64,000 nt of DNA from Bacillus velezensis (GCF_001461825.1 NZ_LLZC01000019.1:372001-436000); one strand, 5' to 3'; shown: positions 43,349 through 54,401, counted from the stretch's first letter. Notes: a model not told the origin generated them from the sequence alone. Translations and numbers: made by a program.

Positions 43349-44215
43349 TTATTTCACCCAAAGCTTATAAATACTTTGAGTTCCGCTGTTTTCTTCACCT
43401 TGCGCGGAAAGCTTGTCGTACAATGATTTGGCAAGAGCCAATCCGGGCATTTCTTCTCCCATGAGCTCCGCTTCTTCAAGGGCAATGCCCATGTCTTTAA
43501 TAAAGTGTTTCACGTAGAATCCGGGCGCAAAATCGCCTTTCAGCATACGGGGGGCGAGATTTGACAATGACCAGCTGCCAGCCGCTCCGGTTGTAATGCT
43601 TTTCAGCACTTGTTCCGGGTTCAGACCGGATTTTTCAGCGTAAGCCATCGCTTCAGCCACTCCGACCATTCCCGCTGCAATCGCGATCTGATTGCACATT
43701 TTCGTATGCTGGCCGCTGCCAGCCGGCCCTTGATACTGAATGTTTTCCCCCATAACGGAGAAAAGCGGCAGGCATGCTTCAAACGCTTCTTTTTCTCCTC
43801 CGGCCATAATGGCAAGCGTTCCGTTCCTCGCGCCGATGTCTCCGCCGGAAACGGGTGCATCCAAGGCGTGAATGGACTTTTCTTTGGCTTTCTCCGCAAT
43901 CTTTTTCGCCAGAGACGGTTTTGATGTCGTCATGTCAATGACAAACGCCCCTTCTTTTGCGTGCCGGAGAATGCCGTTTTCGCCGAGATAGATGTCCTCG
44001 ACATCACTCGGATAGCCGACCATGGTAATAATAATGTCAGCTTTTTCCGAGAGGTCTTTGACCATCTCCTGCCAGACCGCTCCCTTATTCAGAATCTCTT
44101 CCGCTTTTTGTTTCGTCCGCGTGTAGACTAAAACAGGATAGCCCGCTTCTAAAATGTGCGATGCCATACTGTTTCCCATGACGCCCAAACCGATAAATCC
44201 GACCGTTTTGTTCAC
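43349..44215 (-). CDS. ykwC: 3-hydroxyisobutyrate dehydrogenase-family protein YkwC
   Basis: 288 residues from a GTG start with GGGGAGGAAAG upstream. Beta-hydroxyacid dehydrogenase family: NAD(P) motif GFIGLGVMGNSMASH (6-20), substrate motif DAPVSGGDIGARNGTL and catalytic Lys region GQHTKMCNQIAIA. Substrate not known. Its 3' end marks the right boundary of the inserted segment. Confidence 0.88.
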   Translation of the reverse strand: MNKTVGFIGLGVMGNSMASHILEAGYPVLVYTRTKQKAEEILNKGAVWQEMVKDLSEKADIIITMVGYPSDVEDIYLGENGILRHAKEGAFVIDMTTSKPSLAKKIAEKAKEKSIHALDAPVSGGDIGARNGTLAIMAGGEKEAFEACLPLFSVMGENIQYQGPAGSGQHTKMCNQIAIAAGMVGVAEAMAYAEKSGLNPEQVLKSITTGAAGSWSLSNLAPRMLKGDFAPGFYVKHFIKDMGIALEEAELMGEEMPGLALAKSLYDKLSAQGEENSGTQSIYKLWVK

Positions 44216-44297
44216 TGCGCTTTCCTCCCCTTATGCGATTCATAGTATTTATTCTTCCATGTCTATATTACCATATTATAGGCTGATAGAGACCGCA

Positions 44298-46265
44298 TTA
44301 CAAAGTGAATTTAGAAATGGCGCTGATCAGATCTTCGCTTGCGCTCTTTAACATATCAGTCGATTGCTTCACTTTTTCAAGCGTAACGAGCTGTTCATCA
44401 GTAGAAGCATTCACTTCTTCCGCCGCTGCCGCAGATTCTTGAGAAATGGCGGAGATGCTTTGAATCGCTTCTTGAATCGCGGCTTGTTCTTCACTCATTT
44501 TTTGAATGTCATTGTAAATATGATCTATACCTTGAACGAGAGACTGCATTTCCGTCGTAATCAGATTGAGGACCTCACCCGTTTCATGAATGGCGCTGTT
44601 TTGTTCATCATTCATTCTGCTTGCCTCAATCATCGCGTGTGACGCTTCTTTTGTCTCAGATTGAATCAGACGGACCGTCTCACTGATATGGCCGGAAGAA
44701 AGAGCTGATTGTTCAGCAAGCTTTCGGACTTCTTCCGCGACGACGGCAAAGCCCCGGCCGCTTTCTCCCGCTCTTGCGGCTTCAATGCTCGCATTCAGCG
44801 CCAAGAGGTTCGTCTGGTCTGAAATGGCGGATATTGCCGTCACGACTTCTTCTATGTTTTTCGTTTGTTCTTCCAGGTCATTCAGCATTGCCTCTACTTT
44901 TTTCGTTTCTGAATTGGCTTCGTTTGACTTCATCAGCAGCTGCCCGAGCGCGTCCAATCCTTTGTAGCTGGCATCCTCTGAAGATTTTGAGAGTTGTTTT
45001 ATGCTGCCCGCGCGATCTGCGATTCCTTTTATTTTGACTGAGAGATTTTCTGATTTTTCGTTGATCGTCTCAACCTCTGACGCTTGCTCTGTCGCTCCGG
45101 CGGCGACTTCCTCTATCGCTTTTGCGATTTGTCCGCTCGTTTCATTTGTTTCTTGTGAAATGACGGTTAGCTGGTCAGATGTATCAGACACATTTTCTGA
45201 GGAGGCCTTAACCTGTTCGACCATCTCTTTCATATTTTCAACCATTTGATTAAAGTCTTTTGTTAACTCGCCTACTTCATCTTTTGATTTCGTCTGGGCG
45301 CGGACGGTTAAATCTCCGGCTGAGACTGAATTTGTTTTGGCGATCAGCTGCTGAATCGGCCCGGTTATCGTTTTTGCTAGTAAATAGCTGAGTCCGATCG
45401 TAATCACAAGGGCGATCAGTGACATAAAAATGCTCACCGTGTTCATTTTGTCGGCTACTCCCATCAGCTGATCTTTTTCAAACTGCGTTCCGACTTTCCA
45501 CCCTGTTTCTTTTACCGTTTGGTAGACGACCATGTTCCCCTGCAGCTCTTTGATGCCTTCTTTATCCGTAGTGATGTCTTTTAACGTCTGATCTTCCGAA
45601 ATATTTTTTCCCTGTTTTTCCGGATGCGCCAGCAGAGAACCGTTTTCATCCGCCAAAAACGCAAATCCTTTATATGGAACCTTTTGCTCGTTGACCATGC
45701 TCTGAATGGAGGACAGCTTCAGATCTAAGCTCGCCACTCCGACGACGGTTCCGCTGTTTTGAATGGCTTTTGACGCCGTCACAATCATGTCTCCCGTCAC
45801 TGCATCTTTATAAGGATCAGTCCAGACAACTTTATCGGGTTTTTCGGCCGCCATCTTATACCACGTTCGATTTGTCGGATCATAGTCTTTGGCAAATTCG
45901 GCCTTTGGATATGTAAACATTTGTTTGTTTGCGGTTCCGACATACGCAAGCGCGACATATTTGTCATTCTGTCCGATCTGTTTTAACTCATCGTTAAAAA
46001 GCCGCGCGGTTTCTTTCTTCCCATCTGATAGAAAAGACCGGGACAATTCACCGTCTGCTAATCTCATTAATACGGTCTCATCATTTTTCAGCTGAAGCTC
46101 AATGTTCTGACCGAGTGAATTGGTGACATTCTCTGTCGTACGTTTTGCTTCCTCCGTCATCATCGGCTTTAATGTCAAATATGAAGAAACCGTTAAAAAA
46201 ACAACCGTTACGATAAGCATTACCGATACAAACACAGCAATTTTGATGTGCATTTTTTTAAACAT
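44298..46265 (-). CDS. mcpC: Methyl-accepting chemotaxis receptor McpC
   Basis: 655 residues from the ATG at 46265 with GGAGGGGATG upstream. N-terminal membrane helix (about 7-29), extracellular dCache ligand domain (about 35-270), second helix (about 278-300), HAMP (about 302-355) and a long cytoplasmic signalling helix pair with tip sequence [20 protein letters not shown]. In B. subtilis McpC senses many amino acids and also PTS sugars through the PTS proteins. Signals through CheA with CheW and CheV. Confidence 0.94.
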   Translation of the reverse strand: MFKKMHIKIAVFVSVMLIVTVVFLTVSSYLTLKPMMTEEAKRTTENVTNSLGQNIELQLKNDETVLMRLADGELSRSFLSDGKKETARLFNDELKQIGQNDKYVALAYVGTANKQMFTYPKAEFAKDYDPTNRTWYKMAAEKPDKVVWTDPYKDAVTGDMIVTASKAIQNSGTVVGVASLDLKLSSIQSMVNEQKVPYKGFAFLADENGSLLAHPEKQGKNISEDQTLKDITTDKEGIKELQGNMVVYQTVKETGWKVGTQFEKDQLMGVADKMNTVSIFMSLIALVITIGLSYLLAKTITGPIQQLIAKTNSVSAGDLTVRAQTKSKDEVGELTKDFNQMVENMKEMVEQVKASSENVSDTSDQLTVISQETNETSGQIAKAIEEVAAGATEQASEVETINEKSENLSVKIKGIADRAGSIKQLSKSSEDASYKGLDALGQLLMKSNEANSETKKVEAMLNDLEEQTKNIEEVVTAISAISDQTNLLALNASIEAARAGESGRGFAVVAEEVRKLAEQSALSSGHISETVRLIQSETKEASHAMIEASRMNDEQNSAIHETGEVLNLITTEMQSLVQGIDHIYNDIQKMSEEQAAIQEAIQSISAISQESAAAAEEVNASTDEQLVTLEKVKQSTDMLKSASEDLISAISKFTL

Positions 46266-46359
46266 AACCATCCCCTCCTGAGAGTTATATCGGTCTTTCG
46301 GCCAAGAAAATGAATAAACCTTGAAATAAATATCAAAAATTCCCGCCATTTGGCGCAGC

Positions 46360-46388
46360 AAAAAAAGAGCTGTCATGCCGACAGCTCC
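46360..46388 (-). terminator. Terminator of the spl operon
   Basis: GAGCTGTC/GACAGCTC stem followed by a T run on the minus strand, 4 bp after the splB stop. Confidence 0.88.
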
Positions 46389-46391
46389 GCC

Positions 46392-47420
46392 TTACGTAAA
46401 ATATTCGATTTTCGCTTTAGGGAAATAGGTTTCGATATAAGACTCCAGTGTTTCCCTTAAAGCATGCTCTTCGTCTTTTTGGTATATATACTTGCCGATT
46501 CCGTAGCGTCCCCATTTGTATCTGCGCTTTTCTTCATCAAGCTCAAGCTTTGTTTTCGGATAGTTCTTCTCAATCACCCGTTTGGCCGGTTTTGTAAAAC
46601 GGTGCTGGATCAGTTCAAATGTGATGTCATGCCGAACGTCTTCATCAAGCGCCGCGTCAAGTTTCTCAAACAGTTCCTTATAGCCTTCCTCCCAGCCATC
46701 GTGAATATAAATCGGCGCCACGATGAAACCGAGCGGATAGCCCGCTTTAGCGACTTTGACGGCGGCTTCTATCCGTTTGTCGAGCGGAGAAGTTCCCGGT
46801 TCAAAGTTTTTAATGACATAATCCGCATTGATGCTGAATCTGAACCTAGTCTTTCCGTTATGTTTTGCATCAAGCAAATGATCGACGTGGTGAAATTTAG
46901 TCACGAATCTGAGCTGTCCCAATTCGCTTTGTCCGAAATGTTCAATGGCTCTTTTTAATGTATGTGTCAGATGATCGATTCCTACGATATCAGATGTACA
47001 AGAGGCTTCAAATCTTGTAAATTCCGGCGCCCGTTCTTTCATATACTCATCAGCCTGATCCAGAATCTCTTCCACATTGACATATGTCCGGATGTAAGGC
47101 TTTGACCCCATCGTCGTCTGCAGGTAGCAATAGTGACAATGCCCCATACAGCCCGTCGCAAATGGAATGGCATATTCGGCGGACGGCTTTGAAGAATCGA
47201 ATTTCAGTGTTTTCCGGACGCCGATTACCAATGTTGATTTCGCGTTCCGGTATTGCTGCAAGTGATTTTTTCCCGGAATATTCCGGACTTGATTATGCGA
47301 TGTCGTTTCTCTGATCTCAAGCCCCATGTTTTCAAACTTATTCTTCAGCTCTTGTCCTAACGGGTATTCGAGCGCTCTCGGTTCAATATAAACAAGCTGG
47401 GGCACAAACGGCTTCAGCAT
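46392..47420 (-). CDS. splB: Spore photoproduct lyase SplB
   Basis: 342 residues, radical SAM enzyme. Cys91, Cys95 and Cys98 in CMGHCHYCY hold the 4Fe-4S cluster; Cys141 in FEASCTSD is the hydrogen-atom donor. It reverses the 5-thyminyl-5,6-dihydrothymine spore photoproduct at germination. Downstream of splA. In 168 ykwB lies between splB and mcpC; here the gap is filled by the terminator alone. Confidence 0.96.
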   Translation of the reverse strand: MLKPFVPQLVYIEPRALEYPLGQELKNKFENMGLEIRETTSHNQVRNIPGKNHLQQYRNAKSTLVIGVRKTLKFDSSKPSAEYAIPFATGCMGHCHYCYLQTTMGSKPYIRTYVNVEEILDQADEYMKERAPEFTRFEASCTSDIVGIDHLTHTLKRAIEHFGQSELGQLRFVTKFHHVDHLLDAKHNGKTRFRFSINADYVIKNFEPGTSPLDKRIEAAVKVAKAGYPLGFIVAPIYIHDGWEEGYKELFEKLDAALDEDVRHDITFELIQHRFTKPAKRVIEKNYPKTKLELDEEKRRYKWGRYGIGKYIYQKDEEHALRETLESYIETYFPKAKIEYFT

Positions 47421-47504
47421 AGACAGACACTCCCTTTACATATTCTCATGTTGTTACTTTCCGTTGAAAAGAGAGTGAATATGCGTTGTAAACATTTCCT
47501 TTGA

Positions 47505-47744
47505 TCAATGATATCGGTCTTCTTCAAAAAGCTCGCTGTAAAGCGCTTCCGCTTCCTCATATGTCGAAAAGACCGCGTCATCTTCGGCCAGCGGATGATA
47601 GGTTTCGTATAAAAACAGAGACAGTTCTCCCTCGTGATACGGGTGATGGACGATCTCCGCCTCTTTAATATGGGCAACATTGGCGGCATGCGGATTGCGG
47701 TAAATCACATAGACCGTATCCCCCGCTGCAAATGATTTTGTCAT
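47505..47744 (-). CDS. splA: TRAP-like regulator SplA
   Basis: 79 residues, acidic, related to the tryptophan attenuation protein fold; negatively regulates the spl operon in B. subtilis. AGGAGGGA precedes the ATG. Lies downstream of the ptsI terminator with a possible SigG promoter. Confidence 0.9.
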   Translation of the reverse strand: MTKSFAAGDTVYVIYRNPHAANVAHIKEAEIVHHPYHEGELSLFLYETYHPLAEDDAVFSTYEEAEALYSELFEEDRYH

Positions 47745-47764
47745 GATAATCCCTCCTGTTGAAA

Positions 47765-47794
47765 GTTATTGTTCCCCCCTTTTTTCCGAATATG
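47765..47794 (-). promoter_or_regulatory. Possible SigG promoter of splAB
   Basis: Minus strand CATATT (47789-47794), 17 bp, CAATAAC (47765-47771), resembling the forespore SigG pattern. splAB is SigG-dependent in 168. Confidence 0.4.
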
Positions 47795-47826
47795 AAAAAA
47801 ACCAGACGGCTTACACCGTCTGGCTT
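47794..47826 (-). terminator. Terminator of the ptsGHI operon
   Basis: CCAGACGG/CCGTCTGG stem with TTTTTTT on the minus strand. Confidence 0.9.
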
Positions 47827-47831
47827 TTGTA

Positions 47832-49547
47832 TTACTTATTGAATGTTTCTTTAACGAATGCGACAACCTCTTCTGTCGTGCTCATAGACAAGATTGTTTC
47901 TTTGAATGATTCAGCTTCTTTTTTAGAAAGCTTGCTGATCTGCGTTCTTGCCGGAAGGATGGATGTAGCGCTCATTGAGAACTCATCTAAGCCTAAGCCG
48001 AGAAGAATCGGAATCGCAATTTCGTCTCCCGCCATTTCTCCGCACATGCCGACCCATTTACCCTCTTTGTGAGCGGCTTCAATAACAAGGGTGATCAGAC
48101 GAAGAATCGCCGGATTGTATGGCTGATACAGATAAGCTACGCGCTCGTTCATGCGGTCAGCAGCCATCGTGTATTGGATTAAGTCATTTGTTCCGATACT
48201 GAAGAAGTCAACTTCTGTGGCAAACTGATCTGCGATAACGGCTGTAGACGGAATCTCTACCATCATACCGACTTCAATATCGTCAGAAACCGCTACGCCG
48301 GCTTCAACGAGTTTTTCTTTTTCTTCGAGAAGAATCGCTTTCGCCTGTTTAAACTCGTTTACTGTCGCAATCATCGGGAACATGATTTTTAAGTTTCCGT
48401 ATGTACTTGCACGAAGCAGCGCACGAAGCTGAGTTCTGAAGATTTCTTGCTCTTCAAGGCAAAGGCGGATGGCTCTGTAGCCTAAGAACGGGTTCATTTC
48501 TTTAGGGAGCTGCAGGTATGGAAGCTCTTTGTCGCCGCCGATATCCAATGTCCGCACGACAACTGATTTTCCTTCCATACGCTCAAGAACCGTTTTATAA
48601 GCGTCAAACTGCTCCTCTTCCGTCGGAAGCTGGTCGCGTCCCATGTAAAGGAATTCCGTACGGTAAAGCCCTACAGCTTCTCCTCCGTTTTCAAGAACGC
48701 CTTTTACATCGTCAGGTGTGCCGATATTTGCGGCAAGCTCTACATGATGGCCGTCTTTAGAAACAGTCGGTTCATTTACGAGCTTCGCCCACTCAGCTTT
48801 TTGCGCCAGGTAAGCACTGTGCTTTTCTTCATATTTCTTTAACGTTTCACTGGAAGGATCGATGATCACATCACCATCGATGCCGTCTACGATTACCGTA
48901 ACACCGTTTTCAATTGTCCCTGTAGCCGCTTTTGTGCCGACAACAGCCGGAATTTCAAGCGAACGGGCCATGATCGCGGAGTGTGAAGTGCGTCCGCCGA
49001 TATCAGTTGTAAAACCTTTTACAAACTGGCGGTTTAATTGCGCCGTATCAGACGGTGTTAAATCTTCAGCCACGATAACAACCTCTTCTGAGATCATGCT
49101 CGGGTTCGGAATTTCCACGCCCAGCAGGTGCCCCGTCACACGTTTTGTTACGTCACGGATATCCGCCGCACGCTCTTTCATGTACTCGTTATCCATTGAT
49201 TCAAACATAGTAACGAACATGGAAGCTGTTTCTTTCAGAGCGAATTCAGCATTGACTGAATCGGTGCTGATTTTCTCCTTTACCGGGTTCAACAGCTCAG
49301 GATCACTCAGAACTAAAAGGTGCGCGGAGAAAATGTCAGCTTTGTCTTGTCCCAGTTCTTTTAAAGCATGCTCTTTAATTTTTTCAAGCTCTTCTTTAGA
49401 ACGTACAATCGCTTCATCAAAACGGCTTACTTCAGCCGCAGCATCAGCAATGTTTTTCTTTTCAACCGTTAAGTCCGGCTCTTCAAGCCGGTATGCTTTC
49501 GCAATCGCAATTCCGGCTGAAGCGCCTATTCCCTTTAATTCTTGCAT
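47832..49547 (-). CDS. ptsI: PTS enzyme I, PtsI
   Basis: 571 residues. N-terminal phosphohistidine domain with active His in [14 protein letters not shown] (about residue 190), C-terminal PEP-binding TIM barrel with [30 protein letters not shown] and CGEMAGDE. It passes phosphate from PEP to HPr. The start codon overlaps the ptsH stop (TAATG). Confidence 0.96.
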   Translation of the reverse strand: MQELKGIGASAGIAIAKAYRLEEPDLTVEKKNIADAAAEVSRFDEAIVRSKEELEKIKEHALKELGQDKADIFSAHLLVLSDPELLNPVKEKISTDSVNAEFALKETASMFVTMFESMDNEYMKERAADIRDVTKRVTGHLLGVEIPNPSMISEEVVIVAEDLTPSDTAQLNRQFVKGFTTDIGGRTSHSAIMARSLEIPAVVGTKAATGTIENGVTVIVDGIDGDVIIDPSSETLKKYEEKHSAYLAQKAEWAKLVNEPTVSKDGHHVELAANIGTPDDVKGVLENGGEAVGLYRTEFLYMGRDQLPTEEEQFDAYKTVLERMEGKSVVVRTLDIGGDKELPYLQLPKEMNPFLGYRAIRLCLEEQEIFRTQLRALLRASTYGNLKIMFPMIATVNEFKQAKAILLEEKEKLVEAGVAVSDDIEVGMMVEIPSTAVIADQFATEVDFFSIGTNDLIQYTMAADRMNERVAYLYQPYNPAILRLITLVIEAAHKEGKWVGMCGEMAGDEIAIPILLGLGLDEFSMSATSILPARTQISKLSKKEAESFKETILSMSTTEEVVAFVKETFNK

Positions 49548-49813
49548 TACTCGCCGAGTCCTTCGCTTTTCATTGTTTCTTCTAAAGCGTTAAGAGCATC
49601 GTTTTCGTCAGCGCCTGAAGCGGAAATTGTGATTTCAGCGCCTTTAGCGATACCTAGAGACATAACGCCCATGATTGACTTAAGGTTTACTGTTTTGCCG
49701 TTATATTCTAAGTTTACGTCAGCATCGTATTTGCTTGCAGTCTGTACAAGAACTGTCGCAGGACGAGCGTGGATTCCGGAATCTGCTGTTACTTTAAATG
49801 TTTTTTGTGCCAT
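49547..49813 (-). CDS. ptsH: Phosphocarrier HPr, PtsH
   Basis: 88 residues from the ATG at 49813; an ATG nine bases earlier is only 2 bp from GGAG. His15 in GIHARPAT accepts phosphate from enzyme I; Ser46 in LKSIMGVMS is the HPrK target that, with CcpA, gives catabolite repression. The length is standard. Confidence 0.96.
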   Translation of the reverse strand: MAQKTFKVTADSGIHARPATVLVQTASKYDADVNLEYNGKTVNLKSIMGVMSLGIAKGAEITISASGADENDALNALEETMKSEGLGE

Positions 49814-49856
49814 GATTATCATTCTCCTTTAAATTAAAGCTATTTTACTACACAAT

Positions 49857-49897
49857 ATTATATCATACAGCCGTACTTGTCATCTGACAAGCACGGC
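49857..49897 (-). promoter_or_regulatory. Hairpin and candidate -10 before ptsH
   Basis: GCCGTACTTGTC/GACAAGCACGGC hairpin (49870-49897), one mismatch, follows ptsG; a consensus TATAAT (49857-49862) lies just after it, so ptsHI may have its own promoter besides read-through from ptsG. Confidence 0.55.
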
Positions 49898-49909
49898 GTA
49901 TTTATATGC

Positions 49910-52006
49910 TTATTTTCCGATTTTCACAATATCTTTTTGTTCCCGTTTTACGGTACCTTCGGCCGAAAGGGAAATCGCTTCACCCTCGGCAAGATTTGTA
50001 AAGACAATCGGTGTCATTAATGAAGGAACATGAGGTTTAACCGCTTCAAGATCAACTTCAAGCAGCTTTTGCCCCGGTTCAACCCGGTCACCCTCAGAAA
50101 CAAAAGAAGTGAATCCTTCGCCTTTCAGGCTGACTGTGTCGATTCCGAAATGAATGAGGATCTCTCTTCCGCCGTCAGCCTGAAGGCCGATCGCATGTTT
50201 TGTCGGGAAAACATTCAGCACTTTTCCGCGGACAGGCGATACGACGATTCCTTCTTCAGGAAGAATCGCAAAACCGTCACCCATCATTTTTCCTGAGAAC
50301 ACCTGGTCAGGCACATCAGTAATCGGATGGATTTCGCCGGTGATCGGAGAAGCGAACACTTCTTCACCCTGCTCGTTTCGGAGCGGATCTGCGATAACCT
50401 CTTCAACCTGCTGGCTGACTTCTTCTTGCGCGGATACTTTCGGTTCAGGGCGCGGCGTGCGTCCGGCGATAATATCCTGCATCTGTGTTTTTAAACCGTC
50501 AGAACGCGGGCCGAAAATGGCCTGAATGTTGTTTCCGACTTCAAGAACGCCTGAGGCGCCAAGCTGTTTCAGACGGGCCTTATCCACTTTCTTCTGGTCG
50601 TTGACCGTAACGCGGAGTCTCGTGATACAAGCGTCAAGGTGCTTAATGTTTTCCTGATCACCCATTGCCTGCAGGATTTCATAAGGAAGGTCGCCGGCTT
50701 CGCCTGAGGCGCCCGCACCTTCATCCGCAGCCTCTTCTTCACGGCCCGGCGTTTTCAGATTGAACTTTCTGATCGCAAACCGGAAACCGAAGTAGTAAAT
50801 GACGGCTAATCCTAAGCCGACCGGAATGACAAGCCACCAAGCCGTCCGGTTAGGCAGAATTCCGAACAGGAAGTAGTCAATCAGACCGCCTGAGAAGGTC
50901 ATACCGATTTTTACATGCAGCAGCTGCATGACCATAAAGGAAAGCCCCGCGAAAACGCAGTGAATCGCAAACAGGATAGGAGCCACAAACAAGAATGAGA
51001 ATTCAAGCGGCTCGGTAATTCCCGTTAAGAAACTTGTCAGAGCGGCAGAACCCATGATTCCGGCTACAAGTTTTTTCTTTTCAGGCTTCGCTTCATGATA
51101 GATTGCAAGTGCTGCCGCCGGAAGACCGAACATCATAAACGGATATTTCCCCGTCATAAATGTTCCCGCCGTCAGCTGCACGCCGTCTTTGATCTGAGCC
51201 ATGAAAATCCGCTGATCTCCGCGGATGATGTCTCCGGCGGCATCTTTATAGCTGAAAAATTCATACCAGAACGGCGAGTAGAAAATGTGATGAAGACCGA
51301 ACGGAATCAATGACCGCTCAATCATCCCGAAAATAAAGGCCGCCAAGGTTGGATTCGCTTCCACAAGACCCGTGGAGAAGGAATTCAGACCGTGCTGGAT
51401 CGGAGGCCAGATCACTAACATAATAAGACCGAGAATTAATGCGGAAATTGATGTGATAATCGGGACGAACCGCTTACCCGCAAAGAATCCGAGGTACTGC
51501 GGAAGTTCAATTTTATAAAACTTGTTGAACAATAACGCGGCCAGAACCCCGACGATAATACCGCCGAACACGCCCGTCGCCAAAGTGGGTATCCCCAGCA
51601 TGTTAATATAGGCCGGATGGTTTTCCGCAAAAAACTTTGCCCGTTCAATTTTGTCAGACGGAATACTGCCGTTTGCCATAAGCACGGCGCTCATGGATAC
51701 GTTCATGACCAAGTATCCGATAATAGCCGCGATTCCGGCAACACCGTCTCCGTTGGCAAGACCGATCGCAACCCCTACTGCAAAAAGAAGCGGCAGGTTG
51801 TCAAATACGATTTGGCCGGCGCTTTCCATGACGTTCGCCACAAGCTGAACGTTATCATTGCTTAAGAAATGCATGACTTGAATCATATCTTTGTTCTGCA
51901 TGGCATTCCCTAACGCAAGCAAGATCCCTGCAGCCGGTAAAATCGCAACCGGAAGCATAAGAGCACGGCCGATTTTCTGGAGAACGCCGAATAATGCTTT
52001 AAACAT
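49910..52006 (-). CDS. ptsG: Glucose PTS permease PtsG (IICBA)
   Basis: 698 residues from the ATG at 52006 with GAGGAGGTAC upstream. IIC membrane domain (about 1-420), linker, IIB (about 450-530) with active Cys in [10 protein letters not shown], and IIA (about 550-698) with active His in [10 protein letters not shown]. It imports and phosphorylates glucose. Expression is controlled by GlcT antitermination in the leader. Confidence 0.96.
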   Translation of the reverse strand: MFKALFGVLQKIGRALMLPVAILPAAGILLALGNAMQNKDMIQVMHFLSNDNVQLVANVMESAGQIVFDNLPLLFAVGVAIGLANGDGVAGIAAIIGYLVMNVSMSAVLMANGSIPSDKIERAKFFAENHPAYINMLGIPTLATGVFGGIIVGVLAALLFNKFYKIELPQYLGFFAGKRFVPIITSISALILGLIMLVIWPPIQHGLNSFSTGLVEANPTLAAFIFGMIERSLIPFGLHHIFYSPFWYEFFSYKDAAGDIIRGDQRIFMAQIKDGVQLTAGTFMTGKYPFMMFGLPAAALAIYHEAKPEKKKLVAGIMGSAALTSFLTGITEPLEFSFLFVAPILFAIHCVFAGLSFMVMQLLHVKIGMTFSGGLIDYFLFGILPNRTAWWLVIPVGLGLAVIYYFGFRFAIRKFNLKTPGREEEAADEGAGASGEAGDLPYEILQAMGDQENIKHLDACITRLRVTVNDQKKVDKARLKQLGASGVLEVGNNIQAIFGPRSDGLKTQMQDIIAGRTPRPEPKVSAQEEVSQQVEEVIADPLRNEQGEEVFASPITGEIHPITDVPDQVFSGKMMGDGFAILPEEGIVVSPVRGKVLNVFPTKHAIGLQADGGREILIHFGIDTVSLKGEGFTSFVSEGDRVEPGQKLLEVDLEAVKPHVPSLMTPIVFTNLAEGEAISLSAEGTVKREQKDIVKIGK

Positions 52007-52119
52007 AAAAGATGTACCTCCTCTGTTAGCTAGTGTGACCTTACAGCGAAAATTCATGACAACGAATTCACTGGCGCAAGTCTTCAGTTTAACCGTTTAC
52101 ATTTGCCCTTTTACACAAC

Positions 52120-52197
52120 AAAAAAGGCATGAGTAAAAAGGGTGTGCAAAATAACGGGATCGTTCTTCCCGTTTTTTTACCCTCAATCACTCATGCC
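52120..52197 (-). terminator. ptsG leader terminator (GlcT-controlled)
   Basis: GGCATGAGT (minus, from 52197) pairs with ACTCATGCC ending at 52126, followed by TTTTTT, with further GAGGGT/ACCC pairing and an inner AACGGGA/TCCCGTT hairpin. It lies between promoter and ptsG. Confidence 0.88.
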
Positions 52198-52212
52198 TGA
52201 TCGAATCAGTGA
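52187..52212 (-). promoter_or_regulatory. RAT antiterminator target of GlcT
   Basis: Minus-strand TCACTGAT-TCG-ATCAGGCATGAGTGA: nested TCACT/AGTGA and CTGAT/ATCAG pairs. It overlaps the 5' arm of the leader terminator, so GlcT binding excludes the terminator, the standard arrangement for ptsG. Confidence 0.85.
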
Positions 52213-52237
52213 CACGTTTTTAAGGTTTCAACTGAAA

Positions 52238-53104
52238 TTATGAAATTTTATTGGTTAATCGGTACAAATGAAGCGTGAGATAAACCGCTTCCGCCTCATG
52301 AACTGGTTTTTTCAGTATTTGCTGCAAGATTTTTATCAGTTTCCAAGCAGTATTGTAGCATAGCGGGTATTCATTTTTCAATAATAACATTAACTTTTCT
52401 GGTTCTTTTGTCTGCTCTTCCCGATTAATCCTGTCTATGGTAAATCTGATATGCCGGATCAGCCGCAAATAGTGGACGCTTTCTTTATTCACTTTCATCT
52501 GGAAAGATTCCTCAATCACCTGAACGAGGCGGGACATCAGCTGTGAATGCTGATTGACCTCTGAAAGGGGCCGATTCGTCAGGGCGGAATGGATATGCAG
52601 AGCGATAAAGCCGATCTCTCCTTCCGGAAGGCAGATTCCCGTCTTTTCATTAATCATGCCGACGACTTCACGGGCAATTTGGAATTCTTCCGGATAAAGC
52701 GTTTCGGTTTCCATGAGAAACGGGTTTTTAATGTCAAAACCCTGCTGCAGCCGCTTTACCGCAAAGGCGATATGGTCAGTCAGCGCAATATGGATATGCT
52801 CATTTAACGGTTGGCTTGTCCGCTTCTTGATATGATAAATGACGTCATTGGAGATGTCGACAAGTGTCTCGTCCACATAACCGAGGAGCTTTTTAAATTG
52901 TTTTTGTTCTTTTTCATCCTTTAAGATGAACATCTTGTCATACCCTTTATCTTCAATGACATCCGCTTGTTTTTTTCCAAAGCCGATCCCTTTTCCGATT
53001 AAGACGACCTCACTGTATCTATCATGTGTTGCGATGAGCACATTGTTATTTAATACCTTTTCAACTGTAAAGGACCCCTTCATGATCCTCAGCTCCTTTG
53101 TCAT
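52238..53104 (-). CDS. glcT: PTS-regulated transcriptional antiterminator GlcT
   Basis: 288 residues: RNA-binding CAT domain (about 8-62), PRD1 (about 75-170) and PRD2 (about 180-288) with conserved His in HIHIALTDH and LHIHSALTNR. Without glucose PtsG phosphorylates and inactivates it; with glucose it binds RAT. The ATG at 53083 (AAAGGAGCTGAGG upstream) is an equally good start, giving 281 residues. Confidence 0.94.
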   Translation of the reverse strand: MTKELRIMKGSFTVEKVLNNNVLIATHDRYSEVVLIGKGIGFGKKQADVIEDKGYDKMFILKDEKEQKQFKKLLGYVDETLVDISNDVIYHIKKRTSQPLNEHIHIALTDHIAFAVKRLQQGFDIKNPFLMETETLYPEEFQIAREVVGMINEKTGICLPEGEIGFIALHIHSALTNRPLSEVNQHSQLMSRLVQVIEESFQMKVNKESVHYLRLIRHIRFTIDRINREEQTKEPEKLMLLLKNEYPLCYNTAWKLIKILQQILKKPVHEAEAVYLTLHLYRLTNKIS

Positions 53105-53154
53105 TCAATACCTCATATCGTACAAAACGAACGGAAAGCGCGTCAATTCTTTTT

Positions 53155-54120
53155 TTAGACGGTTGATCGTTCAATAAGGCGGTAATCAAGAACTTTCCTT
53201 GCCGGAGGCCCGCCGCTGATCCGGTTCTCAAGCATGTGAAAAGCCTGCTTTCCCATTTCTTTTGTTTGTATATCTATTGTGGAAATACCTAACATCTTGC
53301 TGATATCATGATTGTCGATGCTCAAAATCGCAAGCTCTTCCGGGATGCGTGTCCCGTTTGCCTTGGCTTCAAGGTAAAGACCTGCGGATACTTGATCATT
53401 CGCTGCAAACAGCGCAGTCGGTTTGTCATCCCAGCTCTTCCATCTATGAAAAAGGGCTTTCCCGTCAAGCAGCGTCAGCGCCTTTTCCACAACCAGCTCT
53501 TCCCTGTAAGGCTGCCCGATCTTCTTCAGCGCCTCTTTGTATGCGGCAATGCGTACTTGACTGTTTTTTCCCTTTTTTCTGGCCAGGCTGATCGCTATTT
53601 TCCGGTGTCCCTTTTCTATCAGATAATCCAGACCGTGCCGAAATGCTTCCCGATGCGGATTACTGATGGAGGAAAGCCCCGCCGCATCAGTGTACTGGCA
53701 GAGGATGAGCGGTTCTTTCACGGTAAGCAGATGCTCATCAGGAATTGCTTTGGAGCAGATAATCAGGCCGTCCACTTGGCGCTCCTGTAATTGTGATAAA
53801 GCAAAACGTTCTTTTTGCTCCTGATAATCTGTCTGGTATAAAGAAAGATGCACGCCTGACGCTTCGGCAGCCTCGGCAATACCTGCAACAAGGTCTGCAA
53901 AATACGGCAGATTCACCGACGGAAGCACAACGCCGATCATATCGGAAAAACCTTTGGATAAATGCACAGCATGAATGTTGCGCGTATATCCGAGCGATTG
54001 CATCGCTTTTTTCACTCTTTCTCTTTTGTCCTTACTTACATAAGGATGATCGTTTAACACTCTTGATACCGTGGTAACGGAAACCCCGGCAGCGCCGGCA
54101 ATGTCTCTGATCGTAGCCAT
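53155..54120 (-). CDS. ykvZ: LacI-family regulator YkvZ
   Basis: 321 residues from the ATG at 54120 with AAGGGGGGAC upstream. LacI helix-turn-helix (ATIRDIAGAAGVSVTTVSRV) with hinge region, then a periplasmic-binding-like ligand domain. Target genes and ligand unknown. Confidence 0.88.
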   Translation of the reverse strand: MATIRDIAGAAGVSVTTVSRVLNDHPYVSKDKRERVKKAMQSLGYTRNIHAVHLSKGFSDMIGVVLPSVNLPYFADLVAGIAEAAEASGVHLSLYQTDYQEQKERFALSQLQERQVDGLIICSKAIPDEHLLTVKEPLILCQYTDAAGLSSISNPHREAFRHGLDYLIEKGHRKIAISLARKKGKNSQVRIAAYKEALKKIGQPYREELVVEKALTLLDGKALFHRWKSWDDKPTALFAANDQVSAGLYLEAKANGTRIPEELAILSIDNHDISKMLGISTIDIQTKEMGKQAFHMLENRISGGPPARKVLDYRLIERSTV

Positions 54121-54218
54121 GGCGTCCCCCCTTTCTTTTTTCCCTTGATCTGGAATGCGTTTCATACAGTAAGCTAGAAACAGATACAGCCTATTCGTTT
54201 GAAAGGAGAAGAACAGCG

Positions 54219-54344
54219 ATGGGGATTCTTTGCTTAATCGGTTTGTGTCTGGCCATAGTCGGCGGCAGTTACCTTGCCATGCGGCCCCTGAATGAAAAGC
54301 ATGACATCAAACCATTTCAGCATTTTGATGATTTTTTCATTTAA
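54219..54344 (+). CDS. Unnamed 41-residue membrane peptide
   Basis: ATG at 54219 preceded by AAAGGAG at about 11 bp. One N-terminal membrane segment (GILCLIGLCLAIVGGSYLA) and a hydrophilic tail ending HFDDFFI. It lies between divergent ykvZ and the ykvY terminator, has its own strong terminator directly after the stop, and reads cleanly; a real small gene is likely. A CATACAGT box at 54163-54170 resembles a SigE -10, but no -35 is evident. Confidence 0.62.
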   Translation: MGILCLIGLCLAIVGGSYLAMRPLNEKHDIKPFQHFDDFFI

Positions 54345-54347
54345 AAG

Positions 54348-54393
54348 GTGATAAAAAAGGACGCTGCGTTCCAGAACCGTCCTTTTTTATCAC
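54348..54393. terminator. Bidirectional terminator, 15-bp perfect stem
   Basis: GTGATAAAAAAGGAC (54348-54362) and GTCCTTTTTTATCAC (54379-54393) with a 16-base loop; serves the 41-aa gene and ykvY. Confidence 0.92.
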
Positions 54394-54401
54394 AAAGCTT
54401 T

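Noticed and set aside
46266..46376. N-terminal extension of mcpC
   Set aside because: Runs into the spl terminator and has no ribosome-binding site; the ATG at 46265 gives the standard 655-residue receptor.
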